DNA from: Argopecten irradians
Taxonomy: Eukaryota; Mollusca; Bivalvia; Pectinida; Pectinidae
Reading direction: 5' to 3'
NCBI RefSeq assembly: GCF_041381155.1
Contig: NC_091144.1
Location: forward strand, 35,937,262-36,001,261
Length of the DNA stretch: 64,000 bases
Under the pieces are notes generated by a model that worked only from the letters and a program-made list of their open reading frames with translations, was not told the DNA's origin and searched no databases. Both the position numbers and the translations under genes were made by a program. Positions 11,471 to 23,880 of this stretch are shown one piece after another. Positions within the stretch are counted from its first letter, which is position 1. Every line of letters starts with the position of its first letter.

Positions 11471-13490
11471 AAAACAAGAGGCCCAGAGGGCCTGTATCGC
11501 TCACCTGGTTTGTAATGCTATGTAATGTTCTGAATATAAGTTCATTGTTTCTTTTCTAAAGAAATTTGAATATTTACCTCTAATTCCCCTATTGGGCCCC
11601 ACTCTTTCTGCTCCAGGGGGTCAAAGCCAAAATGTATACAAATTCTTTTGTTAACCTCAAGGATGTTTCTGGCCAAATTTAGTTACCCTTGCAGAACTCT
11701 AGGAAAGGATTTTAGGATTTACCTCTATTTCCCCTTTGTGCCCCAGGGGTCAGAGCCAAAAAAGTTTTGTTTCCCTTCCTCAAGATATTTGTGGCCAATT
11801 TTACAATCAATGCAAAACTCTAGGACAAGTAGCGATTTATAGGATTTACCTCTATTTCCCCTATTGAGCCCCGCCCCTCCTGCCCCCGGGGGGTCAGAGC
11901 CAAAATTTATACAAGTTTTGTTTTTCTTTCCCAAAGGATGTTTGTGGCCAAATATGGTTACAATCAATGTAGAACTCTAGGACAAGTAGCGATTTATAGG
12001 ATTTACCTCTATTTCCCCTATTGGGCCCGCCCCTCCTACCCCCGGGGGTCAGAGCCAAAATTTATACAGTTCTGTTCCCCTTCCCCCAAGGATGTTTCTG
12101 GCCAAATTTGGTTACAATCCATCCAGAACGTTAGGATAAGTAGCGATTTATAGGATTTACCTCTATTATCCCTATTGGGCCCCGCCCCTCCTGCCCCACG
12201 GGGGTCAGGGTCACCATTTATGCAAAATCTGATCCCCTTCCCCTAAGGAAGTTTCTGGCCAAATTTGGTTGCAATCCATGCAGAACTCTAGGACAAGTAG
12301 CGATTTATAGGATTTACCTCTATTACCCCTATTGGGCCCCGCCCTTCCTGCCCCAGGGGGGTCAGGGTCACCATTTATGCAAAATCTGATCCCCTTCCCC
12401 TAAGGAAGTTTCTGGCCAAATTTGGTTGCAATCCATGCAGAACTCTAGGACAAGTAGCGATTTATAGGATTTACCTCTATTACCCCTATTGGGCCCCGCC
12501 CTTCCTGCCCCAGGGGGGTCAGGGTCACCATTTATGCAAAATCTGATCCCCTTCCCCTAAGGAAGTTTCTGGCCAAATTTGGTTACAATCCATGCAGAAC
12601 TCTAGGACTAGTAGCGATTTATAGGATTTACCTCTATTACCCCTATTGGGCCACGCCCCTCCTGCCCCCAGGGGGGTCAGGGTCACCATTTATGCAAGTT
12701 CTGTTCCCCTTCCCCCAAGGATGTTTCTGGCCAAATTTGGTTACAATCCATCCAGAACGCTAGGATAAGTAGCGATTTATAGGATTTACCTCTATTATCC
12801 CTATTGGGCCCCGCCCCTCCTGCCCCAGGGGGGTCAGGGTCACCATTTATGCAAAATCTGATCCCCTTCCCCTAAGGAAGTTTCTGGCCAAATTTGGTTG
12901 CAATCCATGCAGAACTCTAGGACAAGTAGCGATTTATAGGATTTACCTCTATTACCCCCTATTGGGCCCCGCCCCTCCTGCCCCAGAGGGGTCAGGGTCA
13001 CCATTTATGCAAAATCTGATCCCCTTCCCCTAAGGAAGTTTCTGGCCAAATTTGGTTGCAATCCATGCAGAACTCTAGGACAAGTAGCGATTTATAGGAT
13101 TTACCTCTATTACCCCTATTGGGCCCCGCCCCTCCTGCCCCAGGGGGGTCAGGGTCACCATTTATGCAAAATCTGATCCCCTTCCCCTAAGGAAGTTTCT
13201 GGCCAATTTTGGTTGCAATCCATAGAGAACTCTAGGACAAGTAGCGTTTTATAGGATTTACCTCTATTACCCCTATTGGGCCCCGCCCCTCCTGCCCCAG
13301 GGGGGTCAGGGTCACCATTTATGCAAAATCTGATTCCCTTCCCCTAAGGAAGTTTCTGACCAAATTTGGTTACAATCCATCCAGAACTCTAGGACAAGTA
13401 GCGATTTAAAGGAAATGTTGACGGACGGACGACGGACGACGGACGCCGCGCCATGGCAATAGCTCACCGGCCCTTCGGGCCAGGTGAGGT
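11471..13490 (+). mobile_element. Helitron-like tandem-core (pearl-type) element
   Basis: The 5' end AACAAGAGGCCCAGAGGGCC is followed by TGTATCGCTCACCTGG. About twelve direct core repeats follow; the marker GATTTATAGGATTTACC recurs at 11834, 11991, 12145, 12302, 12459, 12616, 12774, 12931 and 13089, giving a period of 154-158 bp, with diverged units at both sides. After the last unit come a (GACGGAC)n-like tract and a GC hairpin GGCCCTTCGGGCC ending in AGGTGAGG. Conserved ends, ~157-bp cores and an ACGG-type microsatellite are the layout of bivalve pearl/Helentron-derived non-autonomous elements. It has no transposase. Confidence 0.75.
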
Positions 13491-13928
13491 AAAAATGGTG
13501 GGCTGGTACTATCATGTTCTATTTTAACCAAAACCATTTATGAACGGGCTCTGTTTTTACGAATTTTGTTGGGTTTAATGCTTTATTAATTGTTTGGAAT
13601 GACTTTCCAATAATGACAAAAACTTCTCTGCTTAACATATCAACAGGTTTATAACAACAAAACAAGATATAAATTGACATACCGATAGTATATATATTTT
13701 TTCTTTTTCTTTCTGTATACGACCAGAACTGTCAAGGGAAACCGCTATAAAAGATTAACATATAATTAACAGATATCTCCTTAAGTCACGTTAAGATTCT
13801 AGAACATTTTTTTTTACAAATGTGTTATTCGAACTTTTGTAGCTTCATAATATATTTTCCTTACATTGCATACCGATGTTTAACAATATGTAACATTTGA
13901 TATATATATTTCAAATTGCTGGCTCCAT
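13491..13928. other. No recognisable feature
   Basis: AT-rich spacer between the tandem array and the 3' end of the secreted-protein gene. Confidence 0.4.
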
Positions 13929-13934
13929 TTTATT
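13929..13934 (-). terminator. Candidate polyadenylation signal of secreted helical protein A
   Basis: AATAAA on the minus strand, 78 bases past the stop codon at 14012-14014. Confidence 0.5.
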
Positions 13935-14011
13935 AAGACAAATTAGAAATATCTGTTTCACCAGGTTGATATACAATAGAACATCTTTAAAAAAGAATTT
14001 ACATTAATCTG

Positions 14012-15634
14012 TTAGTCACCATTTCTATAAACCGGCACGTTATCAATATCGGAGTTTAGGTCATGTTTGAAGTCGTGGATAAGAGTGTGTGCTCTCCGGA
14101 GGTTTCGACATGTAAATAGTGTAAGGTCAGTCCTATCCATGTGGTCCAAAGTCAGCTCCACCACACCTCCAGTTTGCATTAGATCACTGCATTGCCTTTG
14201 CATCTGACACACGACGTCTCTCATCACCGGGTAAAGGTTTGTGACCGATAGGCTCCTTTCGTGACAGCTCGAGATCGTAAGGTTTAGGGCTATCTCTAAC
14301 AACAAAGGCATGCCGTTCCGGAGAGTACTCGCCTACAGCATAAATTCTACTTCATCAAATCAAGAAATTAAAGATGCTATATATTTCATATTTTCAAAAA
14401 CGTGTAAAACTGTTACACGTACCAGCATGGCTAGCAATAAGTATCATGATTCAAATGATCAATTTCTGAAGTTATTTGTGTGTTTTAGATTTAACGTTCA
14501 TTTAAGGACGGCGTGTATGCAATATGTTGCGGTGTGAATGTCTGTATGTTTTGGGAGGCTGCGGTATATTCATTTGAATTGAGGAACGCTTGTCCCTTTA
14601 TGGCGCTAGATCACTGAAGCATGTCTGAAATAATGCTATTTTTATAACTGCATGACCAAATTGCACCAATAACAAAGTCCATATAAAAGAGGCTAATTTA
14701 AAAAAAAAGATATGAAGCATGGCATAGCTTTAAGACGTTTTTCGTTTTGTAAGTGAATGAAAGACGACAACCTTTGCGAGATGTATACTTACCACACTAT
14801 GTCCACTTGGTGTAGTTCTATCTATTGGATCTACCTCACACAAACTCCTTCTCATACTGACTCTGTTATGCTACGTAAATAAAACATAGAAGACAATTAC
14901 ATCTTTAAATACGATAAAGTTGTTTACAGAACCCTCGATAATTAGGGTAATTCTGTCCAGACTGTTGTTCAGCACTATAGGCGTTCGAATTGTTTAAGGT
15001 CGACTGTATTTTACATACAAACAAGATCATCGGATATGTATTAAATGCTGGAAATGTTTGAAACAGAATGGTTTGTATTGGTGTGATGAAATGCTACTAA
15101 CAAACACCTTTTACTCACTAACTCATCTCTAGCCTCCCGGATATGTCTTTGCGCAAGGTCCAACTGTCCGTTTAGAGAACCTGTATCACAAATATTAAGT
15201 TCCTCTGTATTAACCAATGAATGATCCTCACACATCGCCGTGGTATCCAATCGGTATGTCTGGCTTTCATTGTCCGTTGTGTGTGAAAAGACTCTTTGGC
15301 CCGGACAATGAGCCCGAGTTAACGAAAAGCAAAGGGAAAATGCTAACAGACTCGTTATGGCATTCACTGAAATGAAAAAAAAAACCCTAACAGTTGATAA
15401 CATTCACTTAACCTTAAATTGAACAAAATCTATTGCAATGAGAAATTATTGACCGGTCAATATTTTCTGAGGATTTGTATATTTGTAACGATTTTCAAGC
15501 AATTTCATGTGAAAACAATCAAAATTACTTTATCTTCACTTATATAGAGGGTTAGGTAACAATTTAGATTATGAATTAATTATTTATATTATTAACATAG
15601 GTGAAGTCGAAAGAAAACACGTACTTATACTCAT
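14012..15634 (-). CDS. Secreted helical protein A, four exons (unrecognised family, cytokine-like)
   Basis: Coding exons on minus: 15634-15625 (ATG plus 7 nt, phase 1, donor GTACGT), 15366-15119 (248 nt, acceptor TTTCAG, donor GTGAGT), 14870-14793 (78 nt, donor GTAAGT) and 14332-14012 (stop TAA). The deduced product is about 218 residues. Exon 2 supplies a hydrophobic signal peptide (ITSLLAFSLCFSL), then CPGQ and cysteines, and ends in a likely amphipathic helix. Exon 4 holds three more likely helices: NGMPLLLEIALNLTI, YPVMRDVVCQMQRQ and FTCRNLRRAHTLIHDFK. Its paralog at 18476-21697 has the same exon lengths and phases, and seven cysteines align. Secretion and a four-helix fold are inference. 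I do not recognise the family; a helical cytokine or growth-factor relative is possible. The first exon is the least certain part. Confidence 0.75.
14490..14625 (-). repeat. Degraded SINE fragment inside intron 3 of gene A
   Basis: Reverse-orientation SINE blocks are recognisable (TTTAAGGACGGC, TTTTGGGAGGCTGCGGTATATTC, ATCACTGAAGCATG) but diverged. It lies between exons 3 and 4 of secreted protein A. Confidence 0.6.
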
Positions 15635-17220
15635 TGCAAACGTGTCCTCTTGATGACTTTGGTTTAGTTTTTTAAGTTTTACGTCCTTTTAGCAGTCGCC
15701 GTTATTTAACAATATGTAGTAAAGATTTTAAAATTATTGATTTTATAAAAAATATGAAGTTCAAAGGGAAACATGTGCGAATCTTTATCCTCAATACAAT
15801 CGATTTCAACGAATATTATGTACTAATGCTGATCTCAGCGATGTATTATAAAATAATGGCACCAAAGAGACACGGCCTTCTTTGTTGATTATCGTACAAA
15901 AGTTACTAGGTCAGTCAACCCATTGTTGAACTACATAGTGATTCCTGAGTGTATACATCCAAGATTATTCAATTCATAAATAAACAACCATATTTAATAC
16001 ATTTTTGTACTGAGTGAGTGAGCATTAATATAAATAGATTATGTGAAACATCTTTCTCTCAAACTATGCCCATTTTAGTTAGTTATTTTTATCGGCTACA
16101 TGACTCCACCTATTACTGACTTCGATTATTTACCATGACAATAAAACAGCTCCTAATAGAGATATTTCAAATTGAAAAATCTATGATTATGGATCTCTAC
16201 TAAACTTTACAAAAGAGTTCGATAATTCGGTAACAATCTGTTTTGTAAAATATTCATAATTGATAAAATCGGGATACTACGATATTACTAACACTTCTCA
16301 ATGGTACCCGAGGCTAAATTAATTAATAAATATCATAAATAGATGGATACTTACTTTTGGTTTATTAGTTTTCTGATCAGGAGTGTTCCAGTGTATGCAA
16401 CGTATAAGTGGTTTACCTTGTTTCGTAATTATTTCAAATTACAGATAGACAAATTCTAAAGTACCATCCATATATAAACAAATCAAACCAATCATCTTCG
16501 GAATCTGATTATAGACAAAACACCATTGGTCGTTTAGCTTGTAAAATCCTCATTACAGAGATATACAATGATTGGTTCATTAGCTAATTACATTTTAAAA
16601 CAAAAAAAGGTTAACCAAAAATAATTGTGACATTACCAGTATACCTTTAAATAAATGTCCTGTAATTAGTTCCTGTTTATCGTTTTTTTAATAATGATAC
16701 TACGACAATGAGGATAGGCCTTAATACAATACCATTATAAAGGGTGTATTGTTAGTAACGGACAAAGTGTATGACAAGCTAAGTGATAACATCAGTGGAG
16801 ATTCCATATTATTTCCTTACGCTTCAGTGAAGTCTTCTTCCTTAGAACGTCTTATATCATTAAAGATTTGTAGCTCTCTGTTCCTTAATGATCATTGAAT
16901 GATATTTTATTTGGCCCGATCGGATTGTAAACTCTTTAAAAATAAATATCAAGTTATCAACCTTTTTTTTTCGACATAGAAGTACGGTCCATCGAAAGCT
17001 AATGTAATTTAGGATTGAACTATTCTCTTAAACAGTTTAGTAGCAAAATCGTTAAGACTAAAAAAATATGTATCGGATATTAATCATTTGAATACAAACA
17101 GGTGTCTTATTTCCAAACATGTTTTATATTCAAGACTAAATGTCATTTTCAAGAGATTTGATTAACTTGACCAGCTTCGGGGACAGGCGAGTTCACAAGT
17201 ATTACATCATTTTGGTTTGG
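15635..17220. other. Intergenic AT-rich DNA upstream of gene A
   Basis: Should contain the promoter of secreted protein A, but no clear TATA or factor site stands out from the AT-rich background. Confidence 0.35.
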
Positions 17221-17515
17221 CTTAAAGTATTAGATTAACGTCCTATTAACAGCCAAGGTCATTTGAGGTCGGCGTCCCATGTACAGTGTATGCGATATGT
17301 TACGGTGTGTGGATGTCTGTATGTTTAGGAGGTTGCGTTATATTCCCGTTTCGTCTCCTTGTAGTAGACGAATTCTTACAATTTTTATAGTGCTTTCTCA
17401 CTGAAACATCGCCCGGAACAACATACCTCTTCCGGTTACATTATACCGACAACGGGTAAACCAGTAGTCAATATTATGCTGAACACTAAACAGGGTCAGA
17501 AACTACCTCTTTTAT
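17221..17515 (-). repeat. SINE, reverse orientation, diverged
   Basis: Reads AACGTCCTATTAACAGCCAAGGTC, then CCATGTACAGTG, GTTTAGGAGGTTGCG and finally the antisense TTATACCGACAACGGG block. These are antisense landmarks of the common SINE; the outer head is missing. Confidence 0.7.
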
Positions 17516-18475
17516 AGACTGTACTGTGTAAATAAAAGAAAATAATGCACTGTTATAACATCACAAGTGACACATTCATGTAACATGCAATTAAAGTCCT
17601 TTATAGACTCAAGCTTCAAATCGAGTCGCATGAAAAGATATACCCATGATATTAGTCTATTTTTAGAAATAGTGATTTCTTTGGTTCTTAAAGCAAAAAC
17701 CAAACAAACTAGAGTTGGTTGCATCAGTTTTGAAAATTTATTGACAATCATAAAAATGTTTATAAAACAATGACTTGAAACAAAACAACGAGTAGGAACG
17801 TATAAAGAAAATGTGAACAACAGAAAACAACAACTTTCATTCATTAAAAACAATAAAAACAAAACAGTTTTTTATCAACACAGAATTAAACAGAAGATTA
17901 TATTATGAAACATATATAAACACCTAATGCAATAAATGCATTATCGAAATGATTATATAAATGTGAATAATGATAATAATGATACAAACCAAAATAAAAC
18001 ATATGAATATAACAAAAATAAACATGTAAATTATTCAAAAAGATATAGATTTTATATGATAATGCGTTATTTTAATACATAAGTGGATTCTTCACGAAAT
18101 GAAAGACGTATAAATGTAACGTAAACAAAATCTTCAATGTTCACCAAATATTGTAAATATTAATTTAGATAATAAAGATTTCGTTTTTTAACGAAGAGAT
18201 TCGTAAGACAATCTACAATGCCATCTTGTAAACAAAATCACAATATTACAGATTCTTGAACCTTAAAATACATTCAGTTATAGAAACAAAAACACTACGA
18301 AGGCTTATGGAAGATGTCCCAGTTCGTCAACTCTGGTGGTCACGAATTTGAAACCCAACACATATGTCGAGAATTGTATCCCAATACCTTTCATTCAATA
18401 TGAATTACTTGTAAATATCTATAATCCGTTTTCAAGTTTATGTCATAACTTGACACATGTAAGTTCTCTAGAAAT
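17516..18475. other. 3' flank of gene B, very AT-rich
   Basis: The ORFs at 17512-17862 (minus) and 17567-17773 (plus) overlap antisense to each other and have no recognisable domain. Probably spacer or 3' untranslated sequence of secreted protein B. Confidence 0.4.
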
Positions 18476-20276
18476 CTATCCTTCAGTATTTTCAAAATCT
18501 CTGATTATGTCATTTTTGAGATGATTAACAGCTGACATTGCTCTCCTCAAATTCTGGCAAGTAAATATGGCGGTGTCTGTTGTGTCCATGAACTCCAGAG
18601 AAATACTTGCTCTAAACTTGCTTCTTTCAATCGGTATTGTGAATCTCATTAGCTTTCTCATCTCACATATAATTGTGCGCATTGGCTGATGGACATTGAA
18701 ACGCCCCTCACTCGAGAACCTTCGATGGCGGTGGCAATTTATGATCGTCATGTTCAACGCAATCTCCGAAATCAGCTCAACTCCATTATGAAGTGTATCC
18801 GTCTATAAAGAGATATAGAACAGATTAAACAAGGAAGATGACAAATTCCTGGTGTATAACAGTAACCTATAAAATAAACAACATGCCTAAGATGACCTGT
18901 ATCGCTCTCCTGGCAAGTTAAAAAAAGTTACTTCATTTTCTTATTACCCATTTAGTCTGTAGAGGTCAAGACCTCAAGACCCCTGAATATTCGTGCCATT
19001 TTAGCTGTTAATATAATATTATTTTATGAATGTTATCAACTTTTATTACAAAATGAAACTTTATTTTCTTTTCATCTATATCCAAAAAGTAGTAAAAGTT
19101 TGAGATTATTCATAAACAAAAGTGTATAACCCACAACTTAGAACAGTGATGTCAGTATTGTGTACTTCTGTGATGTCACGAAACTTACCATACTATTTCC
19201 ACTTTGAAAGTCTGTGTGATCGTAAGGGCTTCTTTCACATATTTCTCCTGCCCATGATATCTCACTATCCTAAAGAAATCAAAGGTATATATTCGTAACG
19301 GTCATCTTAATCTGTCCTATATAGTAGTCCATCTGTTAACACCAGCTTATGGCCAGTTCTGATCAGTTTAACTGGTATACATGGAAATCACAACCCGTAA
19401 ACGTCAGATCTATGTCACCATTACATGTGTAAATTAGAAAGACAAACTTTCGAAAGACTTTAAGTTAAGAAATAATGTACAATATTTTCAATAAAAAGAG
19501 CGTCTTTAAAAAGCATATTCCATTATTTTCAGAAAATTGTGGCTAGGCATGAATACATGGGTATAAACTCATGAGATAAGATACTCATCAAAAATGCTTT
19601 AACATGCGTGCTCCACTATCAAAATGTTATTATTTAGCAATGTACTCACTAGTTCGTTGGCCGTGGCGTTGAGTACACCCACAGCTTGAGACATCAGATC
19701 TGTTATAGAATCGACATAACATATGGGTACTGATGTGATCCCCGAGGATTGAGGACAGGATAGTGACGTGTCAGTCGTGAAAACATCATAACCATGGCGA
19801 CGGAGACGTTGATGGGTAAACTCAGGGCCGTGTGGGCAGCTACAGGACGCTAGCTGTATCGATATGGCGAGCAGGGTGAACAGTAGGGTCACGATCACTG
19901 TAAATATATATACATTCATTCATATTGGGCTATATTGATTTTCATTTCTATCAGGTTTATTAAAATGATTAAGCTTTGAATGAACCGGCGTAAAATGAAA
20001 AGCAATTCATAAGATTTCATATATAATAATATAATAAATGATATAAAATAAGCATCATTTTCTGTTGAATTTTAACACATTTGGCGCAAAATATAAAAAT
20101 GTACATTTCAAAAGATTTTATAAAAAAATAAAAAATCAGACAGAAGCTCTTACTGTCTACCAATATTTTAACGCTGAGATTAAATTTCACGTTTGTAGGA
20201 TTTCAAATTTTTAACGCGAATCAATATATTAATTTTAAAATTAGGCGGCACAAGTTTTGTTGAAATTGAAATGCTA

Positions 20277-20308
<32 letters not shown>

Positions 20309-21697
20309 TTTACTTAAAGGGAAAGTGTCACTTTATTTTATTACATACAATCTTTCTCAAGATTTTTCTGCTTTATTTTTCCATGCGTCAATGTATTTGA
20401 CATTAGTTTATTATAGAAATAATAAAAAAAAACAGTTTCAGAAGAACTAACATGCATTTACATAATATGTAATTTTATAACCTTGTCGATAGTACAACCA
20501 TATCATGAAACGATAATTCCAGGTAATGCCTAGCCATTTATTTACAGAAAGAGACCCGGTCTGTTTGAACTAAGGCACACTATAACACGTTTGCACGCTA
20601 AAAATAATCATAATGTGTATGGTTAAAATTCAATTTAAATAATATAATACTCAAGGCATTCATTAATATTTAGACAACTCGATATGTTGATTAATAAACA
20701 AATGTTAAATCTAGTTTCGGGGACCATGAAAATAAAAATGATTTAACATTTCTTTAGTTTGATACTACGGATTGTGAAAATTGTTGTTTTGACTCGTAAA
20801 GCTTGACATACGAATCCTGAGATTGTCTTGCATTCCATATACCGCTTAATAAATAACTGGTGTATGACGAATGCCAGAAGACAATAGCATGATAAACAAT
20901 AGATTTTAAAACAAGCGTTCCTAATTTAGAGTTCACGTATATTAAATGTTTACAATATATATTTAGATACCACATTTCATTTGAAAATAGTTATGCACTC
21001 ATCATGTGGTCATTGTATGACACATGTATTAATTAATAACATGAAATGTTTCATTCAGTATATTGACTGATTAAGTATAATAATATAGTGCCTTGCAATT
21101 GATATTATTAAACTAAGATATGCAAAAGACAAATAAATAAACGCTTAAGATATATGAGATATAATAATTTGAAATTACTTTGTATTTAAGGTTTCTAATT
21201 ATTAATGCAAGACAAGTACTGTTAACGTACAAAATTATTACTTTAATAGGGCCAATCATATCTGATCACTTTTCGGCACTGAAACTTTTGCGATAATTGC
21301 TCGAATTGCATCTCCATGAATGACTTTCATACAAAAAATTTAACAGATTTTGCTAAATTGTGGATACATTCTGATAACCTGTTCAAACCAATTTTTGCGA
21401 TAAAATTTGATGGCGCATTATTCTAACCTTAACGATACTTTAATATTTTATGATAAATTATTTTTGAAGTAAAAGCAAACAAATCGATAATTTCTAATTT
21501 AATAATAATTCTCCGTCTGATATTCACATAAGATATAATCAAGAGATTTTGAATAAAATTTGAAACATGAAGATCAAAATTGGTTTCAAAGAATAACTTT
21601 CACCTTATAATGACAAGAACGATTCCCAAGTGATTCAATCATTATCACGTAGATACATGTATATACACCCGTAACTTTACTTACAAATTATCGCCAT
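18476..21697 (-). CDS. Secreted helical protein B, paralog of A, four exons
   Basis: Exons on minus: first exon 21697-21685 (ATGGCGATAATTT, 13 nt, phase 1, donor GTAAGT, context ACAATGG) or alternatively 22515-22503 (also 13 nt, phase 1, donor GTAAGTAT); then 19897-19650 (248 nt, acceptor TTTACAG), 19269-19189 (81 nt) and 18802-18476 (stop TAG). The product is about 222 residues. Exon 2 encodes a signal peptide (TLLFTLLAISIQLASC), then SCPHGPEF, and ends in a helix-like SITDLMSQAVGVLNATANEL. Exon 4 carries HNGVELISEIALNMTI, MRTIICEMRKLM and FTCQNLRRAMSAVNHLKNDI, each aligned to gene A. Shared motifs include [IL]CE..P.D.T...SG.S in exon 3 and MD.TD...FTC.NLRRA in exon 4. Exon 2 is the same length in both genes and its first and third cysteines sit at identical positions. 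Probably secreted. Function unknown. Confidence 0.75.
18880..18925 (+). repeat. Possible solo end of a Helitron-like element
   Basis: GCCTAAGATGACCTGTATCGC then TCTCCTGGCAAG resembles the conserved 5' end of the tandem-core element at 11471. It lies in the last intron of gene B; no core repeats follow. Confidence 0.35.
20277..20302. repeat. Poly-A tract
   Basis: A run of about 25 A within the first intron of gene B. Confidence 0.9.
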
Positions 21698-21699
21698 TG

Positions 21700-23880
21700 T
21701 GTTTTGAAAGAAACGAAGGTATGAACTTACATATTTTAGAATCCCTATTTATTGGCCTAGAAGAGGAAATTCCAATTTTCCTTCTAAATATTCCTTTTAG
21801 AGATTTTTGAAGCAGCAAGATTAAAGCAATCTGAGACCTCTTCGTCAGCTGGAGAACCCTATACAACCCACGGCAGCTTACCTTTATTGGAATTTTCAGG
21901 AGCGTAGAAACTTTAAATAAAATTGGTATTTTCCTCGTCCATAAATTTATATCCGGTTCATTCTAACATTTTTCTGTAAATATGTTTTCTATTTAGACCT
22001 ATGCCATATTTTGATTAAAACAATAGGGAACATATTATAGGTAGGAATGTACGTTCATCCTTTTATGCTTAGTTAATGGCGCGTTGATAATTTACGAGCT
22101 TATTCGAACAATCGGAGATCTCGTCATTCAAAGTTGACAACCAAACAGTCCATGTACAAATGTGGTTTCGGTATAATATTTTTACCAATAGGGATTGCAT
22201 TGCCATAAGTTCTATATCAAATATTAAATTTATCTTTTATTAAAACAGATGGTTTGGATTCATGAAAGGACATTGCTAGTTGAGAACAATCAAAAAATCA
22301 AATACTGTATGTTAAAATTATTAGCTAACATATAAGTTGACCACATTTAATGAGTTGCATAGAAGGTGATTTTGGTACATGTATGGAGAGGGTGATTTCG
22401 GTACATGTAGGGAAACGAATGCAATGGAATGACAATAATGCAATATATTTGGACGATAGATATATTGCAAATGTTAAAAATTTACAAAAAAGTGATACTT
22501 ACTCTTGACATTCATTTAAGAATATAATGATTCTTCTGGTAATTGAAGTAAAAACCGTGCGATATCAGAGTGTGATCAAGATAATTAATTATAATGAAAA
22601 AGCAAACGTCATTTATATACTAATTTATTTGGATCCCCCATTTGAAAATTATTGTTGAGAGGATCAAATATTTAAGGAAATGATAATACATATCGATGAT
22701 ACTAAAATTCTTGTTTCAGTTTCAAAAATACATTTTACTTATTTAAAAAGATAAATTAATACAGCTTATCCAATGTACTGGTAGGTAAATCAGGTATCGT
22801 TTTCCTCAAAACTTCCGTTCACTGAAACAATAGAAAGACAATGGAAACTAGATTTTACAGATCCAGACGTTAACTTCCTATCTTGATGAGATGTTGGCTT
22901 TGTTAAAGATCTCAGGGTGATTACGTTACAAGTCTTCATGGACGTATTACAATACTAGTATAGGTCACGAGCTGTTAAACACATTGCTGACAACTATCGT
23001 ATTGTAATCGTTAAACAATACAAAATTAGTATATAAGATAGGTATTGCATCGTGAGTGGAACATTCCAACCAGGAAGTCGAAGTTTTTTTTATGTTTTAT
23101 CGACTGTAATATGCCAATCGCGTTACAAGGTCAATCCCATTGAAGAATGCGACAATAAATGTTCTTTCAAAATAGACTCTGACGTTGTTTTTATCAAGAA
23201 TATATTGTCTATATCAGGTCAAATAGAATATGAATCATATGTGAAAATACGATATGGCATAACATTGGCGGAAATGGATGTGTTTTTTGTAAATGATTTT
23301 AAAGCATGAAAACTGAAAGTTAAACCGGCAAATGTAGAGACTATCAACGTGAATCGGTAACATGTGAGTACATTGCTTCATCAAGAATATATAAATCATG
23401 TATGAGTAACGGTTTACTTCGTGGAAGTTTTGAATTTTTGAGGTTCCAGAGGCCTTTTCTTGAAGCAGCCTGCCAAAAAAAAAATCAAAAGTCAGAATTT
23501 GTAAAATAGCGTAAACGAAAGAATTGTTCAGTTCCAATTTCCACTAAATATTGAATACTTCATCGGTATGTGTATCGGCTTAATACTGCAGTTTTGCCAT
23601 TCTACATATACTCGTGAAATAACTAACATGCTAGAGCATGTTCTGAAATTTATAACGAATAAAACTATCAAAGCTAAGAGCATACTTAGTTAGTTAGTTA
23701 ACACAAGAGGAACATGGGTCGTAATGGCCTTTTGATTACTGGTACGATACAAATATACCAAAAATATTCACCTTTTCTTCAACTAAAAATTAAATCATTA
23801 TATTCTAAACACTCTTCAGTAGAAGTGTTTGATACAAAGTATTTGGCAGCTGATTATGAATAAAGGTCAAAGTTATTAAT
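21700..23880. other. 5' flank of gene B, AT-rich
   Basis: Contains the alternative 13-nt first exon at 22515-22503. Otherwise no domain-bearing ORF; the 85- and 100-codon ORFs near 23.1-23.5 kb overlap antisense and look like chance. GGTGATTT(T/C)GGTACATGTA is directly repeated at about 22370-22408. Confidence 0.4.

Noticed and set aside
11648-12153. ORFs of 64-80 codons inside the tandem array on both strands
   Set aside because: They are frames of the 157-bp repeat and recur with it; no domain.
11471-13490. Regular direct repeats considered as a CRISPR array
   Set aside because: Units are ~157 bp without short constant repeats and unique spacers, and the genome is clearly eukaryotic.
14012-19897. 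IL-17 or insulin-like identity for the secreted paralogs
   Set aside because: The cysteine spacing fits neither the IL-17 cystine-knot pattern nor the insulin A/B-chain pattern, and the sequences look mainly helical.
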